Positions 7,578 through 15,421 of a stretch of DNA of 38,282 bases are shown one piece after another. Position 1 is the first letter of the stretch. Each line of letters opens with the position of its first letter. Made by a program: the position numbers and the translations under genes. Under the pieces are notes generated by a model. That model did not search any database. It had not been told where the DNA came from and saw only the letters and a list, made by a program, of their open reading frames with translations. This DNA is from Lachnospiraceae bacterium (GTDB lineage Bacteria; Bacillota; Clostridia; Lachnospirales; Lachnospiraceae), in the NCBI GenBank assembly GCA_024699645.1, contig JAILPE010000006.1, positions 1 through 38,282 on the forward strand, written 5' to 3'.

Positions 7578-10284
7578 TATCTTCCTCGTCTGTATCCTTC
7601 TTTTTCTTGTGCTTCTTAATCAAAACAATAACCAAAACCACAATTCCGACAACCGTCACTCCCGCGATGACCCATCCCCACCAGGGAATGCTTGCGAAGA
7701 AACCTTCTTCCTCGCCTTCCATACCGGGCATTCCTTCTCCGAACTCGCCGAATTCGTCAGGAAGTTCTCCCCATCCGCCGCCGTAGAAAGGACCGGAGAT
7801 CGTGCCCATGCCCATTCCGAAATCTCCGCCCATACTGCCCATGGGATCATCTACCCATGCGGTAAAATCTGACGACTTTGTCTGTTCGTCACCGTTACTG
7901 TCTTCGAAGTGGATCGTCACCGTTCCGTGAGCCTCTCCTCCAACAAGCGGAACCACCTGAGGCGCGAGGTACTCCTGTCCATAACCCTGAACGGCGCCGA
8001 CATAGCTCATTGCCGAATTGTTGGCAAGAGTAAAGTCACCCTCAATTGTGATATAGACATTTCCGAGAGTCGATTTGCCCATGTTGTAGAACTCAAAGTT
8101 GAGGTCTACGGGCTGACCTACCATAACTCCCTGATATGAATCAATGTATATGTTTTCGATGACCGGTCTGTAATTCTCGATCACGCGGACTTTTATCGTG
8201 TTCTCTTCGCTTACTCCGCCGTGCTCCTTGTCAACTTCCGACATGTCGTCATACTCATACTCAAGCTTAAGTACGATCGGATAATCTCCCGTAACCGTAT
8301 CGGCTCTGCTCTTTAGCGGCAATGAAAGTGTTACTTCCTGTGTGGGATCAAGCTTATCAATGTAGAAGATATTGGTTCCTTGTGCGGGTGCCAGGACACC
8401 TTCGATCTGCGAAAGCGTGATCTTTATGTTACGCGCCTCCTTGCCGGTGTGCGTATTCTTTAACGTATATGAGAAATCAAATACCTCGCCGGCCCTGAGA
8501 ATCTCAGGCTCTGTCGTATAATCACTTACGATGATCTTAGGTCTTCCGACATCGATCTCATCAAACTTGTGGTTGATGACATTGAGTACGTATATTGTCG
8601 TCGTCGACGTATTTAACTTATTTGAAGCATCAAAATAATCATAGCCGATCGTAAGAGCGTTTACCCCCTTCGGAATACTCTCTCCGGCTCTGAATGTCAT
8701 TGTTACTTTTTTCTTTTCTCCCGCATCAAGGCTGCCTTCATTTTGATAAGGCTCTCCGGATACAGGCTGAAATCCTGCAGCCGAAAGTCCGGTGCCATAG
8801 AATTGAAGATTAGATATCTTTTCCGATCCCTTGTTTTTTACTGTAAAAGAAACCGTAACCTTATCGCCCGCTGAAGGAGATGAAGGAGATTGGCTGACGC
8901 CGCTTATCTGAAGATATGTAATACCGTCAACCGATTCCATATCCCCTGTTTTATAGTGTTCAACATACATAGTCATCTTTTCTGACTCGTATGGATTCTT
9001 TTCCTCATCAGAGTATGATGCCGAAAACTTAAGTTCATGAATTCCTTTTGTAAATCCCGCACCTACCGTGAAGGGAACCTCCACCTTCACCATTTCTCCG
9101 GCCGGAATATCATCAACCTTAATATATGAGGTTGTAAAATTCTTTGTAAGTCCTGACTCTATTCCAAGACCCGAATCACAATACAGGCGAACATTCTTTG
9201 CCTTACGTTCACCGCTATTCGTTATACGAATAATAACACTATCTTCTGTTGAAGGTTTTAAAAGCTTATAGTTTTGCTTTGTAGAAAGTACAAGCAAAGG
9301 CGCATTTTTAGGAGTCGTCCCTTTAGCTCCGATCGTCACATAAAGAGATTCTTCCTTACCCGCGAGAGAATTACCGTACACATCTTTTCCCGATACATTA
9401 ACTGTTATCGGATACAAACCGTACTCAGCGGATGAACTCACGGAGAATGGTATTTTTGCCGTCTTAAGTTCTCCAACCTTTACTTCGCCGATATTAATCG
9501 TTTTCATTTCATAATCGGGAAGAAAGCTTTTTAAATCGAAACCGGGATCGATCACAACATCTGATATATCCGCTTTTCCGCTATTCATTACTCTTACTAC
9601 GAGTGTATTTGATCCTCCGGGTTCAAGTCCCGAATTCTCAAGGTTAACCTTTTCGATCCTTATCTCTCCCTTTCTCTGAGGAACAGCATTTTTGATCGTA
9701 TATTTCAAGATCGGAATTTTCACAGGAACAAGAGAAGAATCCGATGTTTGAGGCATATCTACGTAGTTTCCGTTTTTGTTTCGCATCTTTATTCCGTATA
9801 AGGTGAGTTCGTATTCCCCCGCAGGAAGATCCTCTGCACTGTTAAGCAGGAAATCTATCGTCATTTGAAACGCGTTATTTACCGGAAACTCGGGATAGTA
9901 ACTTCCGCTGGCTTCATTCGGATTAGGAAAAATCGGCAGTGTACTGTCAAGTAATTTCAGGTCACTTGTAGTAATCCTTGAATCGGAAGAGTCAATTGTA
10001 AAAGACGTAAAAGAACTTACGCCATCCGCAGCATCGGGTTTATATCCATTTACCAGTGTTCTTACTCTGGTAGGTCTTCCCGGTTCAATATCAAAACTCG
10101 TAGTCGAACCGGGAACAATATCAAACGCCTGCGGTCCGACATAAGCACTTTCATCTGCTCTAACCTTAATTTTTTCACCCGATGTTCCGACGAACATTCC
10201 GACCCAAACAACAATAAGCATAGCAACAAGAGTAAATGTCGCTGCTTTATCTAAAAACCTAATTTTCCTTTTCTTTCCTTCCAT
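7564..10284 (-). CDS. Large extracytoplasmic protein with CARDB/NEW3-like repeats, membrane-anchored at both ends
   Basis: 906 residues, with an N-terminal membrane segment (about 13-32) and a single C-terminal helix (about 865-888) followed by a KKHKKKKDTDEEDNEDI tail. Between them are at least five beta-sandwich repeats of roughly 110-140 residues with phrases like VVRVMNSGKADISDVVI, IRITNSGERKAKNVRL, FTVKNKGSEKISNLQF and YTLKNTHTGKEARNI. These are typical of CARDB/NEW3 (COG1361-like) domains. A Gly/Met/acidic-rich linker (about 825-860) precedes the last helix. It sits between the ATPase and the permease and overlaps the latter by 14 nt. It may replace the MacA-type adaptor as the periplasm-facing partner of the ABC system, which is inference. 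The ATG at 10284 follows GAGAGGAA. Confidence 0.82.
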   Translation of the reverse strand: MEGKKRKIRFLDKAATFTLVAMLIVVWVGMFVGTSGEKIKVRADESAYVGPQAFDIVPGSTTSFDIEPGRPTRVRTLVNGYKPDAADGVSSFTSFTIDSSDSRITTSDLKLLDSTLPIFPNPNEASGSYYPEFPVNNAFQMTIDFLLNSAEDLPAGEYELTLYGIKMRNKNGNYVDMPQTSDSSLVPVKIPILKYTIKNAVPQRKGEIRIEKVNLENSGLEPGGSNTLVVRVMNSGKADISDVVIDPGFDLKSFLPDYEMKTINIGEVKVGELKTAKIPFSVSSSAEYGLYPITVNVSGKDVYGNSLAGKEESLYVTIGAKGTTPKNAPLLVLSTKQNYKLLKPSTEDSVIIRITNSGERKAKNVRLYCDSGLGIESGLTKNFTTSYIKVDDIPAGEMVKVEVPFTVGAGFTKGIHELKFSASYSDEEKNPYESEKMTMYVEHYKTGDMESVDGITYLQISGVSQSPSSPSAGDKVTVSFTVKNKGSEKISNLQFYGTGLSAAGFQPVSGEPYQNEGSLDAGEKKKVTMTFRAGESIPKGVNALTIGYDYFDASNKLNTSTTTIYVLNVINHKFDEIDVGRPKIIVSDYTTEPEILRAGEVFDFSYTLKNTHTGKEARNIKITLSQIEGVLAPAQGTNIFYIDKLDPTQEVTLSLPLKSRADTVTGDYPIVLKLEYEYDDMSEVDKEHGGVSEENTIKVRVIENYRPVIENIYIDSYQGVMVGQPVDLNFEFYNMGKSTLGNVYITIEGDFTLANNSAMSYVGAVQGYGQEYLAPQVVPLVGGEAHGTVTIHFEDSNGDEQTKSSDFTAWVDDPMGSMGGDFGMGMGTISGPFYGGGWGELPDEFGEFGEGMPGMEGEEEGFFASIPWWGWVIAGVTVVGIVVLVIVLIKKHKKKKDTDEEDNEDI

Positions 10285-10322
10285 TACACATTCCTCTCAA
10301 TCACTTATTTGTGTATTATTCC

Positions 10323-11114
10323 TCATTTCTCTTCTTCCGTTACAGGAGCTGTCGTTTCTGAGACCGGCGTTTCCTGCGGGACCTCGTCTCCCGGCGGGGC
10401 AGCGGTATTCGGTGACTCGTGATGATCCACGATTTCAACCGATTCTATCTTTCCGTCAAGGATGTGGATTATCTTGTCCGCATATTCCGAAAGCTTTCTG
10501 TCATGCGTTACCATTACGATCGTCTGGTGATTCTTGTTTGCCATTTCCTTGATAAGTTCCATTACCTCTATCGTTGTTTTCGAGTCAAGGTTTCCTGTGG
10601 GCTCATCGGCAAATACGATATCGGGCTTTGAAACGAATGCCCTTGCGATACCGACACGCTGTTGCTGTCCACCGGACATCTCCTTCGGTTTATGCATGAT
10701 CCTGTCCTTAAGGCCAACCTGTTTGAGGATCCGCTTAGCCAGCTTCTTTCGTTTGCTTCCCCGAACCCGTTTGAAAACGAGCGGGAGTTCGACATTTTCA
10801 AGTGCTGTCATGGAGCCTATAAGGTTGTACGACTGGAAAACAAATCCGAGATTTTCCTGCCTGAATTTACTGAGTTTGTTTTCGCTCATTCCGCCGATCG
10901 ATTCACCTTTAATGAGGATCTGACCCCCCGAAAGCTTTTCGATTCCGGCCATGAGATTAAGAAGTGTTGATTTTCCGGATCCGGACGTACCAAGAAGGCA
11001 ACAAAATTCTCCTTTGTCAACGGTGAAGCTCACTCCGTCTACGGCACGGATCCTTTCTTTGCCCATTTTGTATATCTTTTTTGCGTTTTTTACTTCAATG
11101 ATCGGTTCTGACAT
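10323..11114 (-). CDS. ABC transporter ATP-binding protein, MacB/LolD type
   Basis: A 263-residue nucleotide-binding subunit that powers the permease at 6234-7577. Motifs: Walker A GTSGSGKST (42-50), Q-loop Q94, signature SGGQQQ (147-152), Walker B IVFADE (166-171) and H-loop H204 in VTHD. The sequence is closest in style to LolD/MacB/FtsE-class ATPases. The last 35 residues or so form an unusual acidic Pro/Thr/Glu-rich tail (NTAAPPGDEVPQETP) beyond the normal family end; its role is unknown. The ATG at 11114 follows GAGGGATAA. It is the first gene of the operon, 38 nt before the surface-protein gene, with its own promoter upstream. Confidence 0.93.
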   Translation of the reverse strand: MSEPIIEVKNAKKIYKMGKERIRAVDGVSFTVDKGEFCCLLGTSGSGKSTLLNLMAGIEKLSGGQILIKGESIGGMSENKLSKFRQENLGFVFQSYNLIGSMTALENVELPLVFKRVRGSKRKKLAKRILKQVGLKDRIMHKPKEMSGGQQQRVGIARAFVSKPDIVFADEPTGNLDSKTTIEVMELIKEMANKNHQTIVMVTHDRKLSEYADKIIHILDGKIESVEIVDHHESPNTAAPPGDEVPQETPVSETTAPVTEEEK

Positions 11115-11184
11115 TTATCCCTCACATACGTTTATTCTCCCCAAATCACCCGCCATTAGACGAGCTCCCCTCAAAACAGGTTCC

Positions 11185-11213
11185 ATTATTTTTGAAATTT
11201 TTTTCGCTCTCAA
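11185..11213 (-). promoter_or_regulatory. Promoter for the ABC operon
   Basis: TTGAGA (11208-11213), a 17-bp spacer and AATAAT (11185-11190) lie on the minus strand about 70 nt before the ATPase start. Each hexamer matches the consensus at 5 of 6. The gap (11115-11302) shows no clear terminator for the upstream Ig-like gene, so read-through is also possible. Confidence 0.5.
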
Positions 11214-11302
11214 ACCGAATTTTCAAGATTCAATTTACAAGCTTTAAATTTCTTTTGCATAATTCCCCATCTATTATGCCAACCTTTCTTCAGAAACCCT
11301 GT

Positions 11303-12838
11303 TTATTCGTTCGATCTCTTCTCCAGGTATTCTTCTCTCTCGTCCTCTGTCATATCCACCGTCGGATCGCAAACAAGTATGTAAGTCCCGACTTTACAGA
11401 ACAGTTCGGGCTGTATGCAGTTGTTTTCTTTGTCAACAACGATTCCCAATCGACATCCCTGCTTTCGCACGTTAGAACTATAATACAAATATGTGTATTC
11501 GATGTCAAATTCGTCGGGCACCGTCACTCTGAGAGGTAACGGAAGCTCCGATTCGTTGTCCTCATCTATGAACTCAACCTCAAAAGGTATATAATCACCC
11601 GATACCTTAAGCTTTTTCATGAGTTTTTTTACTTTGCTTTTCTTGAGTGTTTTTACCTCGAGCAGTTCTTCGCCTTCAAGTCGTTTAGGCACAGCAGCAG
11701 CCACCGAAAAGCTTCCGTAATCGCTGTCAAGCTCAATGCTCGATGCCTTCTCAAAATCAGGCTCCGGCTCCTCTACGCCTTTAACGTAGATATCGGTTCC
11801 GACTTTATCATATGTGATCCTTATCCTATTGTCCCCGGGATATTCGATCGCTTCGGGAAGCATCGTATAATCATCAACTTTGATCTCCCGACCATTGTTA
11901 AATTTGACATAAACCTCTATGTCTTTCTTCGCAGGGGCATCGCCGACGTACAGAGCCGAGCCTTTGTATTCGGCTCTTATATCCGTAGCGATCCTCGCCT
12001 GGACTTCCAACTTCGTTGTCGCTGTAAGTCCTCTGAAAGCAACCTTAAGTTCGTTCTCACCGGCGTTTGAAAAACGCTGTGTTACAATCTCGTAAGAAGT
12101 GATCCTCTCGGTCGAATAATCCGAGTAAACCGCGATGACCGAAATATCCTTTTTTTGAATTATTTCATCTGTTATAGGTTTATAATTCGCATCCCAGCTG
12201 ACGCTCAGGCTTCGCATCGTCTTGATCTGCTCGCCCCACACAGTGACCTTGGACGTCCTTCCGTGACTCACAACCGTCAGTTCCTGATTTCCCTGCCTTG
12301 AAACAGTGGCAGGAGAAACCACATAATCTTCCGTTGTTTCCGTACTTCCGTCGCTGTATTCGAGTATGACCGTCAGATCTCTTGTGTCGGGTCCGTTTCC
12401 GACTGTATATGTGTATCTGTTAACCGTAGCCGAAACTCCGATCACCGTTTTTCCGGTAACATAGAACTCTGTCGTGAGACCCTTATAAATTACAACATAC
12501 TTATTGTCTCCGTCCGTTGTTACCTTTCTGCCCGAGGTGGCGTAGGAATCAAGTTTTTCGGTAGACCCATCGTCATAATACAATACAACTTCAAGCTTTT
12601 TTTCATCGTAGTTCTCTCCGACAAGAACAGAACCGCCGGAATAAGTTGCCACCAAAAACTGAGGTTTCGGCGTGGGAGTAGGTGTCGCAGTCGGAGAAAC
12701 AGTTGGCGTTGTGGTAGCCGCAATAGCGCTGACATAGGCGGTTGTGCCGTCTTGATCTCCGCCGTCATTGCCCATGGGCGCAAGTACAGCGATAGCGCAT
12801 ATAAGCAATGCTATAAATATCACGCCTCTTTTCTTCAT
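11303..12838 (-). CDS. Secreted protein A with four Big_3-like Ig modules and Thr-Pro linker
   Basis: A 511-residue exported protein. The ATG at 12838 is chosen over a GTG two codons upstream because AGGAGG is 8 nt before the ATG and only 2 nt before the GTG. After a signal peptide (MKKRGVIFIALLICAIAVLA) comes a TPTVSPTATPTPTPKP linker, then four modules of about 75-80 residues with phrases YDDGSTEKL, YSDGSTETT, YSDYSTERI and FNNGREIKV, which fit the bacterial Ig-like group 3 pattern. A C-terminal domain of about 140 residues begins near AAAVPKRLEG. No membrane anchor or LPXTG is seen. It is collinear, module by module, with the protein at 17955-19637. The function is not known; a surface or wall role is likely. 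Confidence 0.85.
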   Translation of the reverse strand: MKKRGVIFIALLICAIAVLAPMGNDGGDQDGTTAYVSAIAATTTPTVSPTATPTPTPKPQFLVATYSGGSVLVGENYDEKKLEVVLYYDDGSTEKLDSYATSGRKVTTDGDNKYVVIYKGLTTEFYVTGKTVIGVSATVNRYTYTVGNGPDTRDLTVILEYSDGSTETTEDYVVSPATVSRQGNQELTVVSHGRTSKVTVWGEQIKTMRSLSVSWDANYKPITDEIIQKKDISVIAVYSDYSTERITSYEIVTQRFSNAGENELKVAFRGLTATTKLEVQARIATDIRAEYKGSALYVGDAPAKKDIEVYVKFNNGREIKVDDYTMLPEAIEYPGDNRIRITYDKVGTDIYVKGVEEPEPDFEKASSIELDSDYGSFSVAAAVPKRLEGEELLEVKTLKKSKVKKLMKKLKVSGDYIPFEVEFIDEDNESELPLPLRVTVPDEFDIEYTYLYYSSNVRKQGCRLGIVVDKENNCIQPELFCKVGTYILVCDPTVDMTEDEREEYLEKRSNE

Positions 12839-12861
12839 ACGCACATCCTCCTGTAATCATC

Positions 12862-12902
12862 GCAAACTGCCGGCAGCAAAGCCGCCGAAGGTACACGTTT
12901 GC
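12862..12902 (-). promoter_or_regulatory. Structured 5' leader of Ig-like gene A
   Basis: On the minus strand GCAAAC (12897-12902) pairs with GTTTGC (12862-12867). Between them is a 7-bp GC-rich inner stem (CGGCGGC, TTT loop, GCTGCCG) with one G-U pair and an asymmetric internal loop. It ends 8 nt before the AGGAGG site of the gene and follows the predicted start point closely. It does not fit a riboswitch consensus I know. Confidence 0.45.
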
Positions 12903-12923
12903 ACTCCCAATATGAGCTATCAC

Positions 12924-12951
12924 TATATAGTATCGGCTTCTTTAGTAACAA
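12924..12951 (-). promoter_or_regulatory. Promoter for Ig-like gene A
   Basis: TTGTTA (12946-12951) and TATATA (12924-12929), spaced 16 bp, or TATAGT at 18 bp, lie on the minus strand. Transcription would start just before the leader hairpin. Confidence 0.45.
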
Positions 12952-13003
12952 TGTTTATACCGCCGCTCCGAAATCCCCTTTTCGACCGTGAGGTTTTTTC
13001 ACT

Positions 13004-13103
13004 GTCTGCGCTCAAAGTCATGGGTGTTTATCATCCGGTCTGCGCTCAAAGTCGTGGGTGTTTATCATCCGGTCTGCGCTCTAACCCGAGTGTTTTACAC
13101 GCA
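13004..13103. repeat. 34-bp tandem repeat, two full copies and a diverged third
   Basis: Unit 13004-13037 is repeated at 13038-13071 with a single change (CATGGG to CGTGGG), and a third diverged copy begins with the same GTCTGCGCTC at 13072. The period is exactly 34 bp with no spacer, so this is a tandem repeat and not a CRISPR. It ends at the terminator of the Lys-rich membrane-protein gene. Confidence 0.85.
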
Positions 13104-13139
13104 AAAAGGGGCTATTACACCCGCAATGCAACAGCCCCT
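13103..13139 (-). terminator. Intrinsic terminator of Lys-rich membrane-protein gene A
   Basis: Minus-strand hairpin with arms AGGGGCT (13133-13139) and AGCCCCT (13107-13113), extended by TT/AA pairs and followed by TTTTT. It lies 20 nt beyond the stop codon at 13160. Confidence 0.8.
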
Positions 13140-13159
13140 ATTATGATTCATCTCCCGTA

Positions 13160-13708
13160 TTACTTAGCTTCTTTCTCTTTGGCCTTGGCAGTTTTTGTAG
13201 CTTCTTTTTCCTTTGCTTTGGCTGCTTTCTTTGCTTCCTTCTCCTTGGCTTTTGCTGCGGCTGCATCCTGTCCGCCGCTTGCTTTGTCTTTCAATCTGGC
13301 AAAAAAGCCTTTCTTTGCAGGAGGGGGAAGAAGGCCGCCTCTGGCGCTCTTGGCCTCAACAATGTAAATACCGTTGAGAAGCACCTTAACCTCTTTCTTC
13401 TCGGGGATCACTGCGAATGCTTTTTCATCACACATAAGGACTGCTATCTGAGGACCGACCTTTGCTCTGACAACAGCAACCTTGCTGCGTCTGAAGAACT
13501 TGGGTGTCTGATCAAGCACGATCTGCGGGAATCCCGCATCTCTCATCCTTACTCTCTTTTTCTCTATAACGAAGACAGATACTGCCTTTGCACCTTCACG
13601 TGCCTGACTCTCTGTTGCTTCCTGTTTCTTCTGAAGTTTTCTTCCGAGAAACGACAGACCAATGAAGATACCTACAACTACAAGCAATGTTATTAATATC
13701 CACAACAT
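13160..13708 (-). CDS. Membrane-anchored Lys/Ala-rich-tail protein A (unrecognised family)
   Basis: A 182-residue protein I cannot name. It has one N-terminal membrane helix (about residues 2-24, then GRKLQKKQEA), a compact mixed domain of about 85 residues (VFVIEKKRVRMRDAGFPQIV to IPEKKEVKVLLNGIYIVEAK, with the phrase VLMCDEKAFAVIPEKKEVKV) and a tail built of repeated AKAKEKEA units, probably helical and strongly charged. A close paralogue is at 22964-23479, which shares QIVLDQTPK-like, RAKVGP and NGIYIVEAKSARGG blocks. It follows plsC-A in the same orientation, as the paralogue follows plsC-B. A link to membrane lipid or envelope organisation is plausible but only by association. Confidence 0.75.
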   Translation of the reverse strand: MLWILITLLVVVGIFIGLSFLGRKLQKKQEATESQAREGAKAVSVFVIEKKRVRMRDAGFPQIVLDQTPKFFRRSKVAVVRAKVGPQIAVLMCDEKAFAVIPEKKEVKVLLNGIYIVEAKSARGGLLPPPAKKGFFARLKDKASGGQDAAAAKAKEKEAKKAAKAKEKEATKTAKAKEKEAK

Positions 13709-13829
13709 AAAACCTTAAACTCCTCTTTAATGCGGTCTCCCGCCAAATCTCTCCCCACACACTCTCCATACAGAGAACTGCAAAGTTTTGGACTCCCGTG
13801 TGTCGGGTTTTCTGAATTCTCGATTCAGT

Positions 13830-13858
13830 ATTGTATCATCCATCCTGTTAAAAATCAA
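13830..13858 (-). promoter_or_regulatory. Promoter for Lys-rich membrane-protein gene A
   Basis: TTGATT (13853-13858), 17 bp, TACAAT (13830-13835) on the minus strand, just after the end of plsC-A. The same TTGATT-17-TACAAT arrangement occurs before the paralogue at 22900-22928. The leader of about 120 nt contains a GCGG-GAGA-CCGC tetraloop hairpin near 13730-13742. Confidence 0.65.
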
Positions 13859-13869
13859 CCTGAAAGAGA

Positions 13870-14610
13870 TCAATCGGATTTTTCGCCGAACACAAGCTTT
13901 CGGTCCTCGGCGAGCATCTCCTCCACCTTACTCTGGACATAAGGCGCGATCTGCTTTTTCTCTCCCTCTGTCTGCGAAGGATAAATGGGCTTACCGTAGT
14001 GGATCACTACTTTTGCTTTCTTTATCTTATGGTTAAGCTCGTAGATCCCGTCGGAATTCGTGATCGCTACCGGAACGATCGGGCATCCCGTTTTCTGTGC
14101 TATCTTGAAAGAGCCTTCTTTAAACGGTATCAGCTTATCGGTATGGTTACGTGTTCCTTCCGGCATAATGAATATGCTGTATCCGTTTTTGATCTTCTCG
14201 ATAGCCTTTCTGATCATAACAAGACTCTGTCTGACATCCGACCTGTCAATAAACAGGCAGTTTACATTTGTCATCCACCATGACAGAGACGGAACCTTTT
14301 TTATCTCTTTTTTTGCTATAAAGCCGACATACTTATTGCAGGTAAGATATGCGAGCGGAATATCCGCATAACTCTTGTGATTTCCGGCAAAGAGGACCGG
14401 AGTGTCTTTCGGGATATTTTCCTGTCCGATAACAGTCCTTTTGGCTCCCGCAAGAAATAATATGATCCTGAATGCAACATTAACAACTTTTTGGGAGCAA
14501 ACTACTTCCGCCTTTTTACTGAAAAGTCCTACAAACCTGAATATGTAAATCAAGGGAAATGTAACGATCAGAAAAAGTGTTAAGAAGCCGGCTACAAGTA
14601 TACTTCGCAT
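13870..14610 (-). CDS. plsC: 1-acyl-sn-glycerol-3-phosphate acyltransferase (copy A)
   Basis: PlsC transfers an acyl chain to lysophosphatidic acid to make phosphatidic acid at the cytoplasmic membrane. The 246-residue protein has an N-terminal hydrophobic segment (about 4-27), the catalytic HX4D motif NHKSYAD (H78, D83), the binding motif MPEGTRN near residue 150 and a later VPVAI block. The start ATG is 1 nt after the stop of the cytidylate-kinase-like gene, so translation is coupled. A second copy at 22140-22868 has the same residue numbering for the motif and is followed by the same partner gene. Which acyl-acceptor each copy prefers cannot be told. Confidence 0.92.
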   Translation of the reverse strand: MRSILVAGFLTLFLIVTFPLIYIFRFVGLFSKKAEVVCSQKVVNVAFRIILFLAGAKRTVIGQENIPKDTPVLFAGNHKSYADIPLAYLTCNKYVGFIAKKEIKKVPSLSWWMTNVNCLFIDRSDVRQSLVMIRKAIEKIKNGYSIFIMPEGTRNHTDKLIPFKEGSFKIAQKTGCPIVPVAITNSDGIYELNHKIKKAKVVIHYGKPIYPSQTEGEKKQIAPYVQSKVEEMLAEDRKLVFGEKSD

Positions 14611-14611
14611 A

Positions 14612-15226
14612 TCACTTAATACCTTCCACGTATTTTACGATACAATCAACGGCATTGTCGATCCCGACTCTGCCTGAGTTAATACAAAGCGCGTAGTTCT
14701 CAACCTTTCCCCACTTCTCTCCGGTATGGAAATTGTGATAATTGGAACGACGCTTATCAAACTTAAGGATATTATCCTCAAGCTTGTCTGCCGACATACC
14801 GTCTATCCTGACCGCACGCTCCGCACGGAACGGCATGTCCGCATATACAAAAATATTTACCACATTGTCAAGCTTTCGAAGGATGTAATCGGCACATCTG
14901 CCGACGATCACACACGGCCCCTCCGAAGCAACCTTTCGGATCACATCTGCCTGTGCAAGATAAATCCTGTCATCAAGTGACAGATTGTTGTAACTGATCT
15001 CCTGACCACCGATGCTCGTCATACCACGTGCAATGGAATAAAGAAGACTGCTGCTCGCGCGACTTTCCGCATTCTCAAACGCGGCCTCCGCAAAACCGCT
15101 TTCCTTCGCTGCAAGTGAGATCAGCTCGTTGTCATAGAAAGGGATACCGTAATGAGCGGCAAGTTTTTCCGCAATCTCACGTCCGCCGCTACTGTACTGC
15201 CTGCTGATGGTGATGATCTTATCCAT
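14612..15226 (-). CDS. Cytidylate kinase-like family protein
   Basis: A 204-residue P-loop kinase-like protein. It begins MDKIITISRQYSSGGREIAEKLA, where SRQYSSGGREIA replaces the usual Gly-rich P-loop, and continues with PFYDNELISLAAKESG and a CVIVGRCADYIL Walker-B-like block. This matches the family annotated as cytidylate kinase-like; it is distinct from the true CMP kinase (Cmk) and its substrate is not established. The ATG at 15226 follows AGGAGGGG. It is the first gene of a two-gene unit with plsC-A, which suggests a connection with phospholipid (CDP-lipid) metabolism, by inference only. Confidence 0.85.
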   Translation of the reverse strand: MDKIITISRQYSSGGREIAEKLAAHYGIPFYDNELISLAAKESGFAEAAFENAESRASSSLLYSIARGMTSIGGQEISYNNLSLDDRIYLAQADVIRKVASEGPCVIVGRCADYILRKLDNVVNIFVYADMPFRAERAVRIDGMSADKLEDNILKFDKRRSNYHNFHTGEKWGKVENYALCINSGRVGIDNAVDCIVKYVEGIK

Positions 15227-15328
15227 AAGCCCCTCCTTTTAATTCGAAACGCACATCCAACAATAAAAAAAGATCCGCGCATTCGTGCTCCGCCACAGTC
15301 GAATTGCCGTAAACTATAGTTAAATCAG

Positions 15329-15357
15329 AATTATTGTACCACGATTTACGAAATAAT
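15329..15357 (-). promoter_or_regulatory. Promoter for the cytidylate-kinase-like/plsC unit
   Basis: On the minus strand TTGTAT and TACAAT are spaced 17 bp (about 15329-15357), just after the hpt terminator. The leader to the start codon is about 100 nt and includes a TAAACTATAGTTTA palindrome near 15310-15323. Confidence 0.5.
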
Positions 15358-15386
15358 ACAACAACGGCACGCCCGAAGACGTGCCG
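15345..15386 (-). terminator. Intrinsic terminator of the Hpt gene
   Basis: Minus-strand hairpin CGGCACG (15380-15386), 8-nt loop, CGTGCCG (15365-15371), followed by the T-rich tail TTGTTGTATTATTT, 36 nt after the stop codon at 15422. Confidence 0.75.
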
Positions 15387-15421
15387 CAAATACTTTCTTT
15401 ACAATTGTTTTGTTCGATCGG

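Larger units (their letters stand above)
12839..13159. other. Non-coding gap with a leader hairpin, tandem repeats and a terminator
   Basis: These 321 nt separate Ig-like gene A from the Lys-rich membrane-protein gene. From the Ig-A start outward they hold a structured leader, a promoter, a 34-bp tandem repeat and the terminator of the upstream gene. These are listed separately; the rest (about 12952-13003) shows nothing I can interpret. Confidence 0.7.

Noticed and set aside
12862-12902. Cyclic di-GMP (GEMM) riboswitch in the Ig-A leader
   Set aside because: Some GCAAAC/GGC elements resemble it, but the tetraloop-receptor and second stem pattern are missing.
13004-13103. CRISPR array
   Set aside because: Units abut without spacers, and there are no cas genes in the window.
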